In this document: piece after piece, positions 7,670 to 17,154 of the stretch
How positions within the stretch are numbered: position 1 is the stretch's first letter
How the letters are laid out: each line of letters opens with the position of its first letter
DNA from: an uncultured Lachnospiraceae bacterium
Lineage (GTDB): Bacteria; Bacillota; Clostridia; Lachnospirales; Lachnospiraceae
Reading direction: 5' to 3'
Length of the DNA: 64,000 nt
NCBI GenBank assembly: GCA_948794795.1
Contig: CAQGLR010000017.1
Span: 1-64,000, forward strand
The notes under the pieces: generated by a model
What the model was told of the DNA's origin: nothing
What the model saw: only the letters and a program-made list of their open reading frames with translations
Databases searched by the model: none
Position numbers and translations under genes: made by a program

Positions 7670-8665
7670 ATGGGGATTTCCAATGCACAATACATGGATA
7701 TTATGTACCAGTACGACCAGATACGTCTAAAAAACCACCACATATTAGAAGAAAGACGTGTCATGGTTTATGAGAAAATTCCTGGGATACAGGCTGTCCA
7801 GGAACAGATTATACAGCTTTCTGCTGATTATGCACGCTCAGGACTCTTCAATCCTGACATGGACGGCAGTGAATATTCCAGTTATACATCAAAGAAAAAA
7901 CAGCTCCAGGAAAAAAAGTACAAGCTTTTAACCGATAATGGATATCCAGCGGACTATCTTTCACCTATATATGACTGCCCACATTGCAAGGACACAGGAT
8001 ATACAGGCAATACCCCTTGCAAATGCCTTAAACAGCGTAAAATTGCCTTGCTTTATGAAAGTTCTAACCTGATGGATATACTTGAATCAGAAAATTTTAA
8101 TACATTTTCTGAAAAATTTTATGATAATACCAATGTCAATACAAACCTTTCACTTACTCCCAGGCAGAATATTGTTAAAATAAGGGATATATGCCTTGAA
8201 TATGTGGAGCATTTTGATGAAACATATAGTAATATTATATTTTATGGGCCTACTGGTGTTGGTAAAACCTTTATGACACACTGTATTGCCAAGGCACTGC
8301 TTGATACATCACATACTGTAGTCTACTTGACTTCCCTGCAGCTTTTTGATATTTTAGAGAAAAATAAGTTTGGCAGGAATGATGAAAACACATCTGACGG
8401 ACAAGTTTCTTATATACTTGACAGTGAACTTCTTATTATAGATGACCTTGGCACAGAGCTTGTAAATAGTTTTACATCATCACAACTGTACCATTTTATA
8501 GAAGAAAGGCATTTAAACAAAAGACCTGTTATTATTTCAACAAACCTTTCTTTTACTGAATTGCGTAACAGGTACAGTGAACGTATTTTTTCACGCTTTA
8601 CAGGATATTATAATTTCTATATGATAGTTGGCGATGATATCCGTATTAAAATAGCAATCTCTTAA
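7670..8665 (+). CDS. dnaC: DnaC/DnaI-type helicase loader ATPase
   Basis: This 331-residue AAA+ protein fits the DnaC/DnaI/IstB family that delivers the replicative helicase to DNA. A zinc-binding set of cysteines (C103, C106, C117, C119) precedes the ATPase domain. Walker A is GPTGVGKT (193-200), Walker B is LLIIDD (254-259), and FSRFTG near the C-terminus fits an arginine-finger region. A strong AGGAGG lies 6 bp before the ATG. It is 23 bp downstream of the DnaD-domain gene. An IstB-type transposition helper is an alternative on sequence alone, but the context argues for replication. Confidence 0.9.
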   Translation: MGISNAQYMDIMYQYDQIRLKNHHILEERRVMVYEKIPGIQAVQEQIIQLSADYARSGLFNPDMDGSEYSSYTSKKKQLQEKKYKLLTDNGYPADYLSPIYDCPHCKDTGYTGNTPCKCLKQRKIALLYESSNLMDILESENFNTFSEKFYDNTNVNTNLSLTPRQNIVKIRDICLEYVEHFDETYSNIIFYGPTGVGKTFMTHCIAKALLDTSHTVVYLTSLQLFDILEKNKFGRNDENTSDGQVSYILDSELLIIDDLGTELVNSFTSSQLYHFIEERHLNKRPVIISTNLSFTELRNRYSERIFSRFTGYYNFYMIVGDDIRIKIAIS

Positions 8666-8762
8666 CAAAGCTTTTATTCTGCTAAATTTTGTACAATACT
8701 GCTGCCCAGGGCTGTCCTGGCATTACATAGCAGCATCCAAATACATTATGGAGGACATTTTT

Positions 8763-9935
8763 ATGAAACGACATGACAAACTTGCAGAAACAATACCTTA
8801 TGGCACTCTTGGCATACTTGCACTAGAGAGCAGCCACAGCATGGGAGAGAAAGTCAATGACTACATTGTCGGCTGGAGAGCCAAAAGGGCTAAACGCCAT
8901 GCTGCAGCATCCAGCTTTGCAGGCTACAACAGGGAATCCTTTATGATTGACTGTGCATGCCCGCGTTTTGGTTCAGGTGAGGCAAAAGGTATTATCCGCG
9001 AATCCGTAAGAGGTGATGATTTATACATTCTTGTTGATGTATGCAACTACAGCCTTACATACTCTGTATGCGGCCATACAAACCATATGTCACCTGATGA
9101 CCATTACCAGGACCTGAAGCGTATTATTGCAGCAGTTGGCGGCAAAGCAAGAAGAATTACTGTAATTATGCCATTTCTCTATGAAAGCCGCCAGCACCGC
9201 AGAAGTGCAAGGGAATCACTTGACTGTGCACTCGCACTGCATGAACTTACACAGATGGGTGTAGAAAGCATTATAACATTTGATGCACATGACCCAAGAG
9301 TACAGAATGCAATACCCCTTAAAAGCTTTGAAACTGTACAGCCAGCTTACCAGTTTATCAAAGCCCTGCTGAAAAATATACCTGATTTAAAGATTGATAC
9401 AGAACACCTTATGGTTATAAGCCCAGATGAAGGAGCTATGGGACGTGCAGTATACTATGCCAATGTACTTGGAATTGATATAGGTATGTTCTACAAACGC
9501 CGTGACTATAGTAAAATTGTTGATGGACGCAATCCTATTATTGCACATGAATTCCTTGGTTCAGACCTTGAAGGAAAAGATGTAATAATTATAGATGATA
9601 TGATTTCATCTGGTGAAAGCATGATAGATGTTGCTACAGAACTTAAACGCCGTAAAGCAAACCGTATATTTGTTGCTGCAACATTTGGATTGTTCACCAA
9701 TGGCATGGACAAGTTTGATGAAGCATATAAAAACGGCTTAATAACTAATGTACTTACAACAAACCTTGTATACCAGCCAGAAGAAGTCCTTTCACGTGAA
9801 TACTATATCAATGTAGATATGAGCAAATATGTCGCACTGCTTATTGATACATTAAACCATGACCAGTCCATAAGTGAGCTGCTTAACCCAGCTGAACGTA
9901 TACATGATATTTTAAAGAAGTATAATAAAGAATAA
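8763..9935 (+). CDS. prs: Ribose-phosphate pyrophosphokinase (divergent long form)
   Basis: This 390-residue protein belongs to the PRPP synthetase fold that transfers pyrophosphate from ATP to ribose-5-phosphate for nucleotide, His and Trp synthesis. The PRPP-binding loop VIIIDDMISSGESMID is clear, and FYESRQHRRSAR-like and FDAHDPRVQNA blocks correspond to the ATP and flexible-loop regions. It is longer than usual (about 315 residues), with an N-terminal extension, and the classical DLHAGQIQGFF motif is altered. The start is 8763, since GGAGG at 8750-8754 would fall inside the reading frame of an ATG at 8748. Function is probable; the family branch is unusual. Confidence 0.82.
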   Translation: MKRHDKLAETIPYGTLGILALESSHSMGEKVNDYIVGWRAKRAKRHAAASSFAGYNRESFMIDCACPRFGSGEAKGIIRESVRGDDLYILVDVCNYSLTYSVCGHTNHMSPDDHYQDLKRIIAAVGGKARRITVIMPFLYESRQHRRSARESLDCALALHELTQMGVESIITFDAHDPRVQNAIPLKSFETVQPAYQFIKALLKNIPDLKIDTEHLMVISPDEGAMGRAVYYANVLGIDIGMFYKRRDYSKIVDGRNPIIAHEFLGSDLEGKDVIIIDDMISSGESMIDVATELKRRKANRIFVAATFGLFTNGMDKFDEAYKNGLITNVLTTNLVYQPEEVLSREYYINVDMSKYVALLIDTLNHDQSISELLNPAERIHDILKKYNKE

Positions 9936-10095
9936 TCCTGTAACAAACACAGCTTCCAATATGTATGGAACATAAACTTATTTATGGTTTATTTATACTT
10001 AATTATATAAATTAATAAATCGTTCATATTTAGAACAAACTACTAACACATTTAGCCTATATAATGTATCTATACCTATAGGAAATAATAATTAC

Positions 10096-10201
10096 TGCCA
10101 GGAAAACCTGGCATTTAAAAAAGCTTATTGACTAATGTTTGAAATAGATTCTTTTTCATTTTTTTCATTTGGCCCCACAGTAGCTCCCTCTGCTGTGGGG
10201 C
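10096..10201 (+). other. Two hairpins in the prs-ileS gap
   Basis: TGCCAGG-AAAA-CCTGGCA (10096-10113) is a short stable hairpin followed by TTTAAAA. GCCCCACAG (10172-10180) and CTGTGGGGC (10193-10201) form a GC-rich 9-bp stem followed by a T- and C-rich stretch. Either could be a weak terminator of the prs transcript or part of a small RNA. The rest of the 410-bp gap upstream (9936-10095) shows only AT-rich sequence. Confidence 0.5.
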
Positions 10202-10242
10202 AACTCCTTTCTTTTCCTATTTATATAGATAGAATGTGAGTT

Positions 10243-10272
10243 AAGGCGGATGCATATGCATCCGCCTTTTTT
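10243..10272 (+). terminator. Strong intrinsic terminator (plus strand)
   Basis: The palindrome AAGGCGGATGCAT/ATGCATCCGCCTT (10243-10268) is followed by a T run to 10272. It best terminates plus-strand transcription, from prs or from an unannotated RNA in the gap, before the convergent ileS end. Confidence 0.85.
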
Positions 10273-10278
10273 CCTTGG

Positions 10279-10333
10279 TTTACTACCATGCAGGTATATC
10301 TGCTTATTAGCACTTTGCCTGCGTGGTAGTAAA
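10279..10333. other. 16-bp stem hairpin beside the ileS stop
   Basis: TTTACTACCATGCAGG (10279-10294) pairs with 10318-10333 with a single mismatch, around a 23-nt loop. It begins 13 bp past the ileS stop codon. It lacks a classical T run on the ileS strand, so it may protect the 3' end of the message rather than terminate it. Confidence 0.6.
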
Positions 10334-10345
10334 AATTTATATTTA

Positions 10346-13300
10346 TTACAATTTTTCTACACCAAGAACTACTTTCTCACCATTTATATTCCATTCTTTG
10401 GTAAAGCCTTCTGCAGTTCCATACACTGCTTCATTAGCAAGGACTTCTGATTTAACTGTATTTTCATTATTCTTTATAATTTCTGTAATCTTATCATTAT
10501 CCTTTACACTTAAACGTATATGGTCCATAACTTCAAACCCTGCATCCTTACGCATTGTCTGTACTTTGCTGATAACCTCACGGACAAATCCTTCCTCAAT
10601 AAGCCCTGGGGTAAGGTTTGTATCAAGCACTACTGTAATTCCATGGTCTGTGCCAGAAATATATCCCTCTATCTGGGCAGCTTCGATTAAAAGGTCATCC
10701 TTTTCAAGTAATTCTTCTTTACCATCAACAGTAATAGAAAGAGTCCCTTTTGTATTTATCTCTTCCATAGCCTTCTGTCCGTCAAGTCCTGCGAGTATTT
10801 CCTTAACAATATTAATATTCTTTCCAAACCTGCGTCCAAGTGTCTTAAGCTGCGGTTTAAAGCTGTATGTTGTAAGGCTGCTGACATCATCTTTAAGCAC
10901 TGCCTCTTTTACATTAAGCTCTTCTTTAATAATATCAAGATAAAACCCTGAAAGGCCTTCACCCGCTTTTATAAACATTTTGCTTATAGGCTGGCGGTTC
11001 TTGATATTAGCAGTATTCCTGCACGCACGTCCTATAACAACTGCCTCAAGTACAGTTTCCATATCCTCTTCAAGCTTTGTATCTATAACTTTCTCACAAA
11101 CCTCTGGGAAGTCACAAAGATGAATACTTTCTGGCGCATTTTTATCTGTATTGCATACAAGGTTTAAATATATATCTTCTGTCATAAATGGAACCATAGG
11201 CGCTGCTGCCTTTGAAATTGTTACAAGTGCAGTATACAGTGTCATATATGCATTAATTTTATCCTGTTCCATTCCCTTTGCCCAGAAACGTTCACGGCAG
11301 CGCCTTACATACCAGTTGCTCATCTCATCTGTAAACTTCTGCAGTGCTTTAGCTGTTTCAGGTATACGGTAAGCAGCAAGGTTTTCATCAACCTCTTTTA
11401 CTGTGCTGTTAAGGCGTGAAAGCAGCCATTTATCAATAACAGCAAGCTTGTCATAATCCAGTGTGTATCTGGTAGCATCAAATTCATCTATATTAGCATA
11501 AAGTACAAAGAACGCATAAGTGTTCCAGAGAGTACCCATAAATTTACGCTGCCCTTCCTGGACTGCCTTGCCATGGAAACGGTTTGGGAGCCAAGGGGCA
11601 CTGTTAATATAAAAATACCAGCGTATTGCATCTGCACCATAAGTTTCAAGCGCTTCAAACGGGTCAATGGCATTTCCCTTAGATTTGCTCATCTTCTGTC
11701 CGTTTTCATCTTGTACATGTCCAAGGACTATAACATTTTCATAAGGAGCTTTGTTAAATAAAAGGGTTGACTCTGCCATTAGTGAATAGAACCATCCCCT
11801 TGTCTGGTCTACAGCTTCTGAAATAAACTGTGCTGGGAACTGCTGTTCAAATAGTTCTCTATTTTCAAATGGATAGTGATGCTGTGCAAATGGCATAGCA
11901 CCAGAATCAAACCAGCAGTCTATAACTTCTGGCACGCGTTTCATAATACCGCCACATTCTGGACACTTAAATGTAACTTCATCTATATAAGGCCTGTGCA
12001 GTTCCCTGTTTACATCATCAGGATTACCACTGCGTTCTGCAAGTTCTGCCCTGCTTCCAACAGCATCCTGGTGCCCGCAGCTTTCACACTCCCATATATT
12101 AAGTGGCGTACCCCAGTAACGGTTACGTGAAATACCCCAGTCCTGTATATTCTCAAGCCAGTTGCCAAAACGCCCTGTACCAATAGAACCAGGAATCCAG
12201 TTTACTGTATTATTGTTGCGCACAAGGTCATCCCTAACTTCTGTCATCTTTATAAACCATGATTCACGTGCATAATAAATAAGTGGTGTATCGCATCTCC
12301 AGCAATGAGGGTAATCATGCTCAAACTTAGGCGCTGCAAAAAGCTGTCCACGCTTATCAAGGTCTTTAAGTACCTCTGGGTCTGCTTTTTTAACAAATAG
12401 CCCTGCAAACGGTGTTTCCTGTGTCATTTCACCCTTTTCATCTACAAACTGTACAAACGGAAGATTATATTTACGTCCTACATTAGCATCATCTTCACCA
12501 AATGCAGGCGCAATATGGACTATTCCTGTACCATCGGTCATAGTAACATATGTGTCACATGTTACAAAAAATCCCTCTTTATGCTGTTTCTCTGCCACTT
12601 CTGCTGCACATCCATATAAAGGTTCATATTTCTTATGCTCCAGGTCTTTACCTGTATACTCTTCAAGTATCTCATAAGCCTTGCCATCTTCTTCATCTGC
12701 AAGGCGTGAAAGAACATTATCAAGAAGTGCTTTTGCCATATAGTATGTGTAACCATCTGCTGCCTTCACTTTACAATATGTTTCACCAGGGTTTACGCAA
12801 AGGCCAACATTGGATGGAAGTGTCCATGGAGTTGTTGTCCATGCCAGGAAATATGCATCTTCATCTGATACTTTAAAGCGTACTATTGCAGAACGTTCTT
12901 TTACAAGCTTATATCCCTGTGCAACTTCCTGTGAAGAAAGAGGGGTCCCGCAGCGTGGACAATAAGGCACAATTTTAAAGCCTTTATATAAAAGCTTTTT
13001 ATTCCATATCTCTTTTAAAGCCCACCATTCAGACTCTATAAAATCATTGTCATATGTTACATATGGATTGTCCATATCTGCCCAGAAACCAACTGTTCCA
13101 GAGAAATCTTCCCACATTCCTTTATATTTCCAGACAGACTCCCTGCATTTTTTAATAAAAGGCTCCATCCCATACTCTTCTATCTGTTCTTTGCCATTAA
13201 GACCCAGAAGTTTCTCAACCTCAAGCTCTACTGGCAGGCCATGTGTATCCCAGCCTGCCTTACGTGGTACCATATAACCTTTCATTGTCTTATAACGTGG

Positions 13301-13504
13301 TATCATGTCTTTAATAACACGTGTCAGTACATGTCCTATATGTGGCTTGCCATTAGCTGTCGGAGGCCCGTCATAAAATGTGTATACAGGACATCCTTCC
13401 CTTGCTTTCATTGATTTCTCAAAAATCTGCTGGTTACGCCAGAATTTCCCAATATTTTTCTCACGTGCAACAAAGTTTAAATCAGTTGATACTTTCTCAT
13501 ACAT
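10346..13504 (-). CDS. ileS: Isoleucyl-tRNA synthetase, long (IleS2-like) type
   Basis: This 1052-residue class I synthetase charges tRNA-Ile. HIGH is at 55-58 within NGKPHIGHVL, and the KMSKSKGN signature is near residue 600. The editing domain lies between, with WTTTPWTLPSN. Length and the eukaryote-like KxxYDGPPTANGKPHIGH opening suggest the type 2 branch, whose members are often less sensitive to mupirocin. The anticodon-binding domain follows at about 680-880. The leader is only about 146 bp and holds a solo repeat end instead of a recognisable T-box. Confidence 0.95.
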   Translation of the reverse strand: MYEKVSTDLNFVAREKNIGKFWRNQQIFEKSMKAREGCPVYTFYDGPPTANGKPHIGHVLTRVIKDMIPRYKTMKGYMVPRKAGWDTHGLPVELEVEKLLGLNGKEQIEEYGMEPFIKKCRESVWKYKGMWEDFSGTVGFWADMDNPYVTYDNDFIESEWWALKEIWNKKLLYKGFKIVPYCPRCGTPLSSQEVAQGYKLVKERSAIVRFKVSDEDAYFLAWTTTPWTLPSNVGLCVNPGETYCKVKAADGYTYYMAKALLDNVLSRLADEEDGKAYEILEEYTGKDLEHKKYEPLYGCAAEVAEKQHKEGFFVTCDTYVTMTDGTGIVHIAPAFGEDDANVGRKYNLPFVQFVDEKGEMTQETPFAGLFVKKADPEVLKDLDKRGQLFAAPKFEHDYPHCWRCDTPLIYYARESWFIKMTEVRDDLVRNNNTVNWIPGSIGTGRFGNWLENIQDWGISRNRYWGTPLNIWECESCGHQDAVGSRAELAERSGNPDDVNRELHRPYIDEVTFKCPECGGIMKRVPEVIDCWFDSGAMPFAQHHYPFENRELFEQQFPAQFISEAVDQTRGWFYSLMAESTLLFNKAPYENVIVLGHVQDENGQKMSKSKGNAIDPFEALETYGADAIRWYFYINSAPWLPNRFHGKAVQEGQRKFMGTLWNTYAFFVLYANIDEFDATRYTLDYDKLAVIDKWLLSRLNSTVKEVDENLAAYRIPETAKALQKFTDEMSNWYVRRCRERFWAKGMEQDKINAYMTLYTALVTISKAAAPMVPFMTEDIYLNLVCNTDKNAPESIHLCDFPEVCEKVIDTKLEEDMETVLEAVVIGRACRNTANIKNRQPISKMFIKAGEGLSGFYLDIIKEELNVKEAVLKDDVSSLTTYSFKPQLKTLGRRFGKNINIVKEILAGLDGQKAMEEINTKGTLSITVDGKEELLEKDDLLIEAAQIEGYISGTDHGITVVLDTNLTPGLIEEGFVREVISKVQTMRKDAGFEVMDHIRLSVKDNDKITEIIKNNENTVKSEVLANEAVYGTAEGFTKEWNINGEKVVLGVEKL

Positions 13505-13541
13505 ATCTATTATTTCCTTTCTTAGATAATTAGCATTATTA

Positions 13542-13560
13542 TAGGGCGTGTTTGAAAATT
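13542..13560. repeat. Solo T-type element end in the ileS leader
   Basis: The sequence TAGGGCGTGTTTGAAAATT is an exact T-type terminus including its TA border, but no core or second end follows. It sits 38 bp upstream of ileS. It is probably the remnant of an element lost by deletion. Confidence 0.75.
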
Positions 13561-13650
13561 AAATATTCCTGCCCCTTCTAATGACACAAATAATACAAGC
13601 TTCAAGGTATTATACACAACTTATCTGTCCATAAATTAAACCAATAAAAA

Positions 13651-16600
13651 TTAAAATTTTACTATTTTTACATTTTTGCCTGCTCCCTTTGCCTTAACAA
13701 GCTTTTTATACGTACTGGCTTTATTTTTAGGAACTTTTATTACTGCCCTGCTGTTTATTCCTTTAAATGCATTACTTCCTGTCTGTCCAGACGTAAGTTT
13801 TTCAGATTTAATAATTATTTTCTTTAAATTATTACAGTCCTTAAATGCATTTTTGCCAATAACCTTTATATTGGCTCCAATAGTCAGCTCTTTAAGTTTT
13901 TTACTGCCTTTTACTGCATTGCTGGCAATAGATGTTACTTTATACATTTTACCTGAAAACATAACAGCAGAAGGAATTGTTATCCTTGTACTATTACTAG
14001 CACTTGTAAATTGTGCTTCATACGTATTCCCTTTTGTATATAATATATTATAATATAAACCGCCAGACTTAATATTGCTGCCTGGTTCTGGGATTTTAGA
14101 CGGTGCAGGTGTGCTATTATTGCTATTATTATCTGATGATGGGATATTATTTGCAGAAACCTGGCTTTTATCATACTTTTCCGGCTTATCTAAATCTACA
14201 GAATACCATGTCATTATCTTGCTGTCTTTATCTGCTACAGCCCATGATAAAGTATTTTTCTGTACAACAGGCTGTATAGAAGAACTTGAAAGCCTTGCGC
14301 CATATATAGCTGTTTCCCTGCGTATAGTATGACCAAGTTCATCAAGGATAACATAGCGTATACTGTCAAATTTTCCATTTACCATTTTCTCCCATAATAC
14401 GCAATAAGAGCCATCTTGAAGTGTTACAATTTTAACACTTGCAGCTTTTTCCTCTTTATTACAATTAGTAAGCCAGATCACATTATAATCTGCATCTTCT
14501 CCTGTTGTTTCATCTTTACGGGTTATGCCAGCAAAGCTAGGATTATATTTTGCAAGGCTTTGGTCCATAATACGTACAAAAACATCATATACTCCTGTCC
14601 TCAACTTGGAAGACATATAAGAACTACTGGTATATACACGCTCTGACTTCCCAGCTAACGCATAAGTAGAAGCACTTCTTGCAAACCCACCCATATATGT
14701 ATATGTATCTTTTTTTTCACTTTTTTCATTTCCACTACAATGGTAAAATAACCTGCTAACACCACCAGACCTTACTTCATCATTATTAATATAAAACCTT
14801 GATATACGTATTCCCCTTTCTCCAGTGCCAGCTCTTTGGAGTGCTGCAAAGCCATAGTCTGTAGGAATCATTGATATACCATAAACATAATGGTTAGTTC
14901 CAATATTGCCTCCCATAGAACCATTAAGTCCAGCATTTCCATAAACAGCCATTTCCATTGTTTCTGCATTTATAGCAACCCATTCTGAACACTGGTAATG
15001 TGAACTTGTTGGTTCAAACAGCCAGCGTGTTTCATATGATAGGAGTACATTAAATACTATACACAAATATCCTTTGTTATAAGAAATATTTGCATTTCCA
15101 TCATGGAATGGAAACTGTGCTGAAGAGTATGATACTGGAAAACCAAGGGATTTCACAAGATGTCCAAAGCTGTCATATTTACAAACTTGTATATTCTCCT
15201 CATCTTTAGAAGAACTTATAATATCATCTGGTATATCTTTCCCCCAGAATATATAATAATAACCATCATCTCCTATTGTAGCAGCACCAAATTTAAAGCC
15301 TGGATTCTCAATTTTAAGATGCTCCTTACCTGTAACTTCTGAAAAAACTACTACTCTGTCTTTATCACCATAAAAAGCAAACAGGTTTCCGTCTGGGTCT
15401 TTTGCTTCTTGTAACTTATCTGTAGAAGAAGTATTTGTATAACTTGTTTCATTAGAATAGGTACTGTATTCTGCCTGTTGCATATTAATTTTCTTCTCTT
15501 GGGCATAATGTACTAAACCATCTTTATTATCTTTAATATTACTATCCAGAAGCTTCCTTTCATAATTAATTTCCTTAAAACCAGAACTATTTAAAGCATC
15601 ATACCATTCTTCCTTGTAACTACTGCCTTTAATATTTAATATTGGTTGTGCTCCCAAATTTTTAAATAAACTACTTCCTAATACAGCACTGCCAGGAATT
15701 GTTATCTCATTAAGATTTGTACAACCCCCAAATGCACCATCACCTATAGCTTGTACACTATCTGGAATTGTAATACTGGTAAGTCCTGTACAACCCCCAA
15801 ATGCATTATCTCCGATTACTTGTACACTATCTGGAATTGTAATACCTGTAAGACCTATGCAATGCTCAAATGCATTATCTCCGATTATACGCACACTATT
15901 TGGAATATAAATATTTGTTACATCTTTATCCTGGAATCTCATAAAAGCGCCATCTGATATTTCAACTGTCCCTTCTCTGATTGCAAAATCACCTTTAGCT
16001 CCAACACCAAGAAGATAATTACCAAGATACAAAGCCCCATAAGCTTCATCTTTTCTTTCCCAGTTACTTCTGTTATTAAAGAAAGCAGTATTTTCAACCA
16101 TTGACATATTAACTCCATCAATTCCATCCGGAACATAGATATCCTCAAGGCTTAAACATCCATTAAATGCTGCAAGCCCTATTTGGGTAACACTGTCTGG
16201 TATTGAAATGCTCTCAAGGCTGTAACAATTTTTAAATGCCCCATTACCTATAGTATCCAATTTTTTTGGAAAAGAAACTCTACTAAGATATGGACATTCC
16301 CGAAATGTATAGTTACCTATACTAATAACACTTTCTGGAATCACAATTTCTTTAATTTTTGAACAACTCTGAAATGCATAATCACCTATACGGTAAACTG
16401 TGTCTGGTATTATAAAATCTGAAGCATGTACAGGAGCTTGCATAAGCAGGGATATATCCTTATTATAAAGAATTCCGTCTATAATATGGTAATTATTATT
16501 ACTTTCTGATATAGTGATATTTTCCATTTCCCATGATGCAAAAGCAGCCTCACCAATTTCTTTCAGACTGGCAGGAATATTTACACTGTTAATAAGTGTA

Positions 16601-17046
16601 CCATTAAATGCATAGTTGCCAATATAGGTAATGCTATCTGGAATAGTAGCGTATGCCAGTTTTTCACATCTGTTAAATGCACAAGAACCTATACTTTTTA
16701 CACTTTCTGGTATTATAACACTTGTAATATTTCTGTAGTCACTAAATGCTTGTCCTCCAATACTTGTAACACCATCTTTAATAACTACAGACTTTATATC
16801 TGCATCTTCCCAGGGTCTCAAATGCCGCATCCCATAATCCTCACCATTGCTAAGATCCCAATCTTCCATATCACCAATACCTGAAATAGTAAGCGTTCCA
16901 TCACTTGACAATGTCCATTTTAAGTTTTTACCACATGTACCTGATGTTTCCCCAGCTTCCTTTGCATATACAACTGTATTTGGATATGATATTGATGTAA
17001 GGCATATTGATAATGCCAGTATAATATTTACTAATATTTTTTTCAT
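13651..17046 (-). CDS. Secreted BspA-like leucine-rich-repeat protein
   Basis: This 1131-residue protein starts with a signal peptide (MKKILVNIILALSICLTSIS, about 1-28). Residues about 45-480 hold many LRR_5 (BspA/Treponema type) repeats of the form ...IPDSVxxIGxxAFxxCxxL... The middle (about 530-950) is a beta-rich region without a family I recognise, possibly a propeller. A Pro/Ser linker follows at about 960-985. The C-terminal part (about 1040-1131) has further LRR_5-like repeats ending in basic residues. There is no LPxTG anchor. Such proteins are often adhesins of gut and oral bacteria. It is 108 bp downstream of the CAP-domain gene on the same strand. Confidence 0.88.
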   Translation of the reverse strand: MKKILVNIILALSICLTSISYPNTVVYAKEAGETSGTCGKNLKWTLSSDGTLTISGIGDMEDWDLSNGEDYGMRHLRPWEDADIKSVVIKDGVTSIGGQAFSDYRNITSVIIPESVKSIGSCAFNRCEKLAYATIPDSITYIGNYAFNGTLINSVNIPASLKEIGEAAFASWEMENITISESNNNYHIIDGILYNKDISLLMQAPVHASDFIIPDTVYRIGDYAFQSCSKIKEIVIPESVISIGNYTFRECPYLSRVSFPKKLDTIGNGAFKNCYSLESISIPDSVTQIGLAAFNGCLSLEDIYVPDGIDGVNMSMVENTAFFNNRSNWERKDEAYGALYLGNYLLGVGAKGDFAIREGTVEISDGAFMRFQDKDVTNIYIPNSVRIIGDNAFEHCIGLTGITIPDSVQVIGDNAFGGCTGLTSITIPDSVQAIGDGAFGGCTNLNEITIPGSAVLGSSLFKNLGAQPILNIKGSSYKEEWYDALNSSGFKEINYERKLLDSNIKDNKDGLVHYAQEKKINMQQAEYSTYSNETSYTNTSSTDKLQEAKDPDGNLFAFYGDKDRVVVFSEVTGKEHLKIENPGFKFGAATIGDDGYYYIFWGKDIPDDIISSSKDEENIQVCKYDSFGHLVKSLGFPVSYSSAQFPFHDGNANISYNKGYLCIVFNVLLSYETRWLFEPTSSHYQCSEWVAINAETMEMAVYGNAGLNGSMGGNIGTNHYVYGISMIPTDYGFAALQRAGTGERGIRISRFYINNDEVRSGGVSRLFYHCSGNEKSEKKDTYTYMGGFARSASTYALAGKSERVYTSSSYMSSKLRTGVYDVFVRIMDQSLAKYNPSFAGITRKDETTGEDADYNVIWLTNCNKEEKAASVKIVTLQDGSYCVLWEKMVNGKFDSIRYVILDELGHTIRRETAIYGARLSSSSIQPVVQKNTLSWAVADKDSKIMTWYSVDLDKPEKYDKSQVSANNIPSSDNNSNNSTPAPSKIPEPGSNIKSGGLYYNILYTKGNTYEAQFTSASNSTRITIPSAVMFSGKMYKVTSIASNAVKGSKKLKELTIGANIKVIGKNAFKDCNNLKKIIIKSEKLTSGQTGSNAFKGINSRAVIKVPKNKASTYKKLVKAKGAGKNVKIVKF

Positions 17047-17082
17047 TTTCCCATCATCCCTTTATAATTATTTTAAACTTAA

Positions 17083-17128
17083 TTATCTGCCAGAAGAAAG
17101 CACGCTTGCAATACTTTCTGGCAGATAA
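17083..17128 (-). terminator. Hairpin between the CAP and LRR genes
   Basis: TTATCTGCCAGAA (17083-17095) and its complement (17116-17128) form a perfect 13-bp stem. It lies just past the CAP-domain gene stop, but only a broken T run follows on that strand. It is therefore an imperfect terminator or an intercistronic hairpin. Confidence 0.6.
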
Positions 17129-17154
17129 TAAACTAAATTACTTGATTATAAACG

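Noticed and set aside
10128..10150. Promoter starting with TTGACT in the prs-ileS gap
   Set aside because: No acceptable -10 element lies 16-18 bp downstream, so a small-RNA promoter here cannot be supported.
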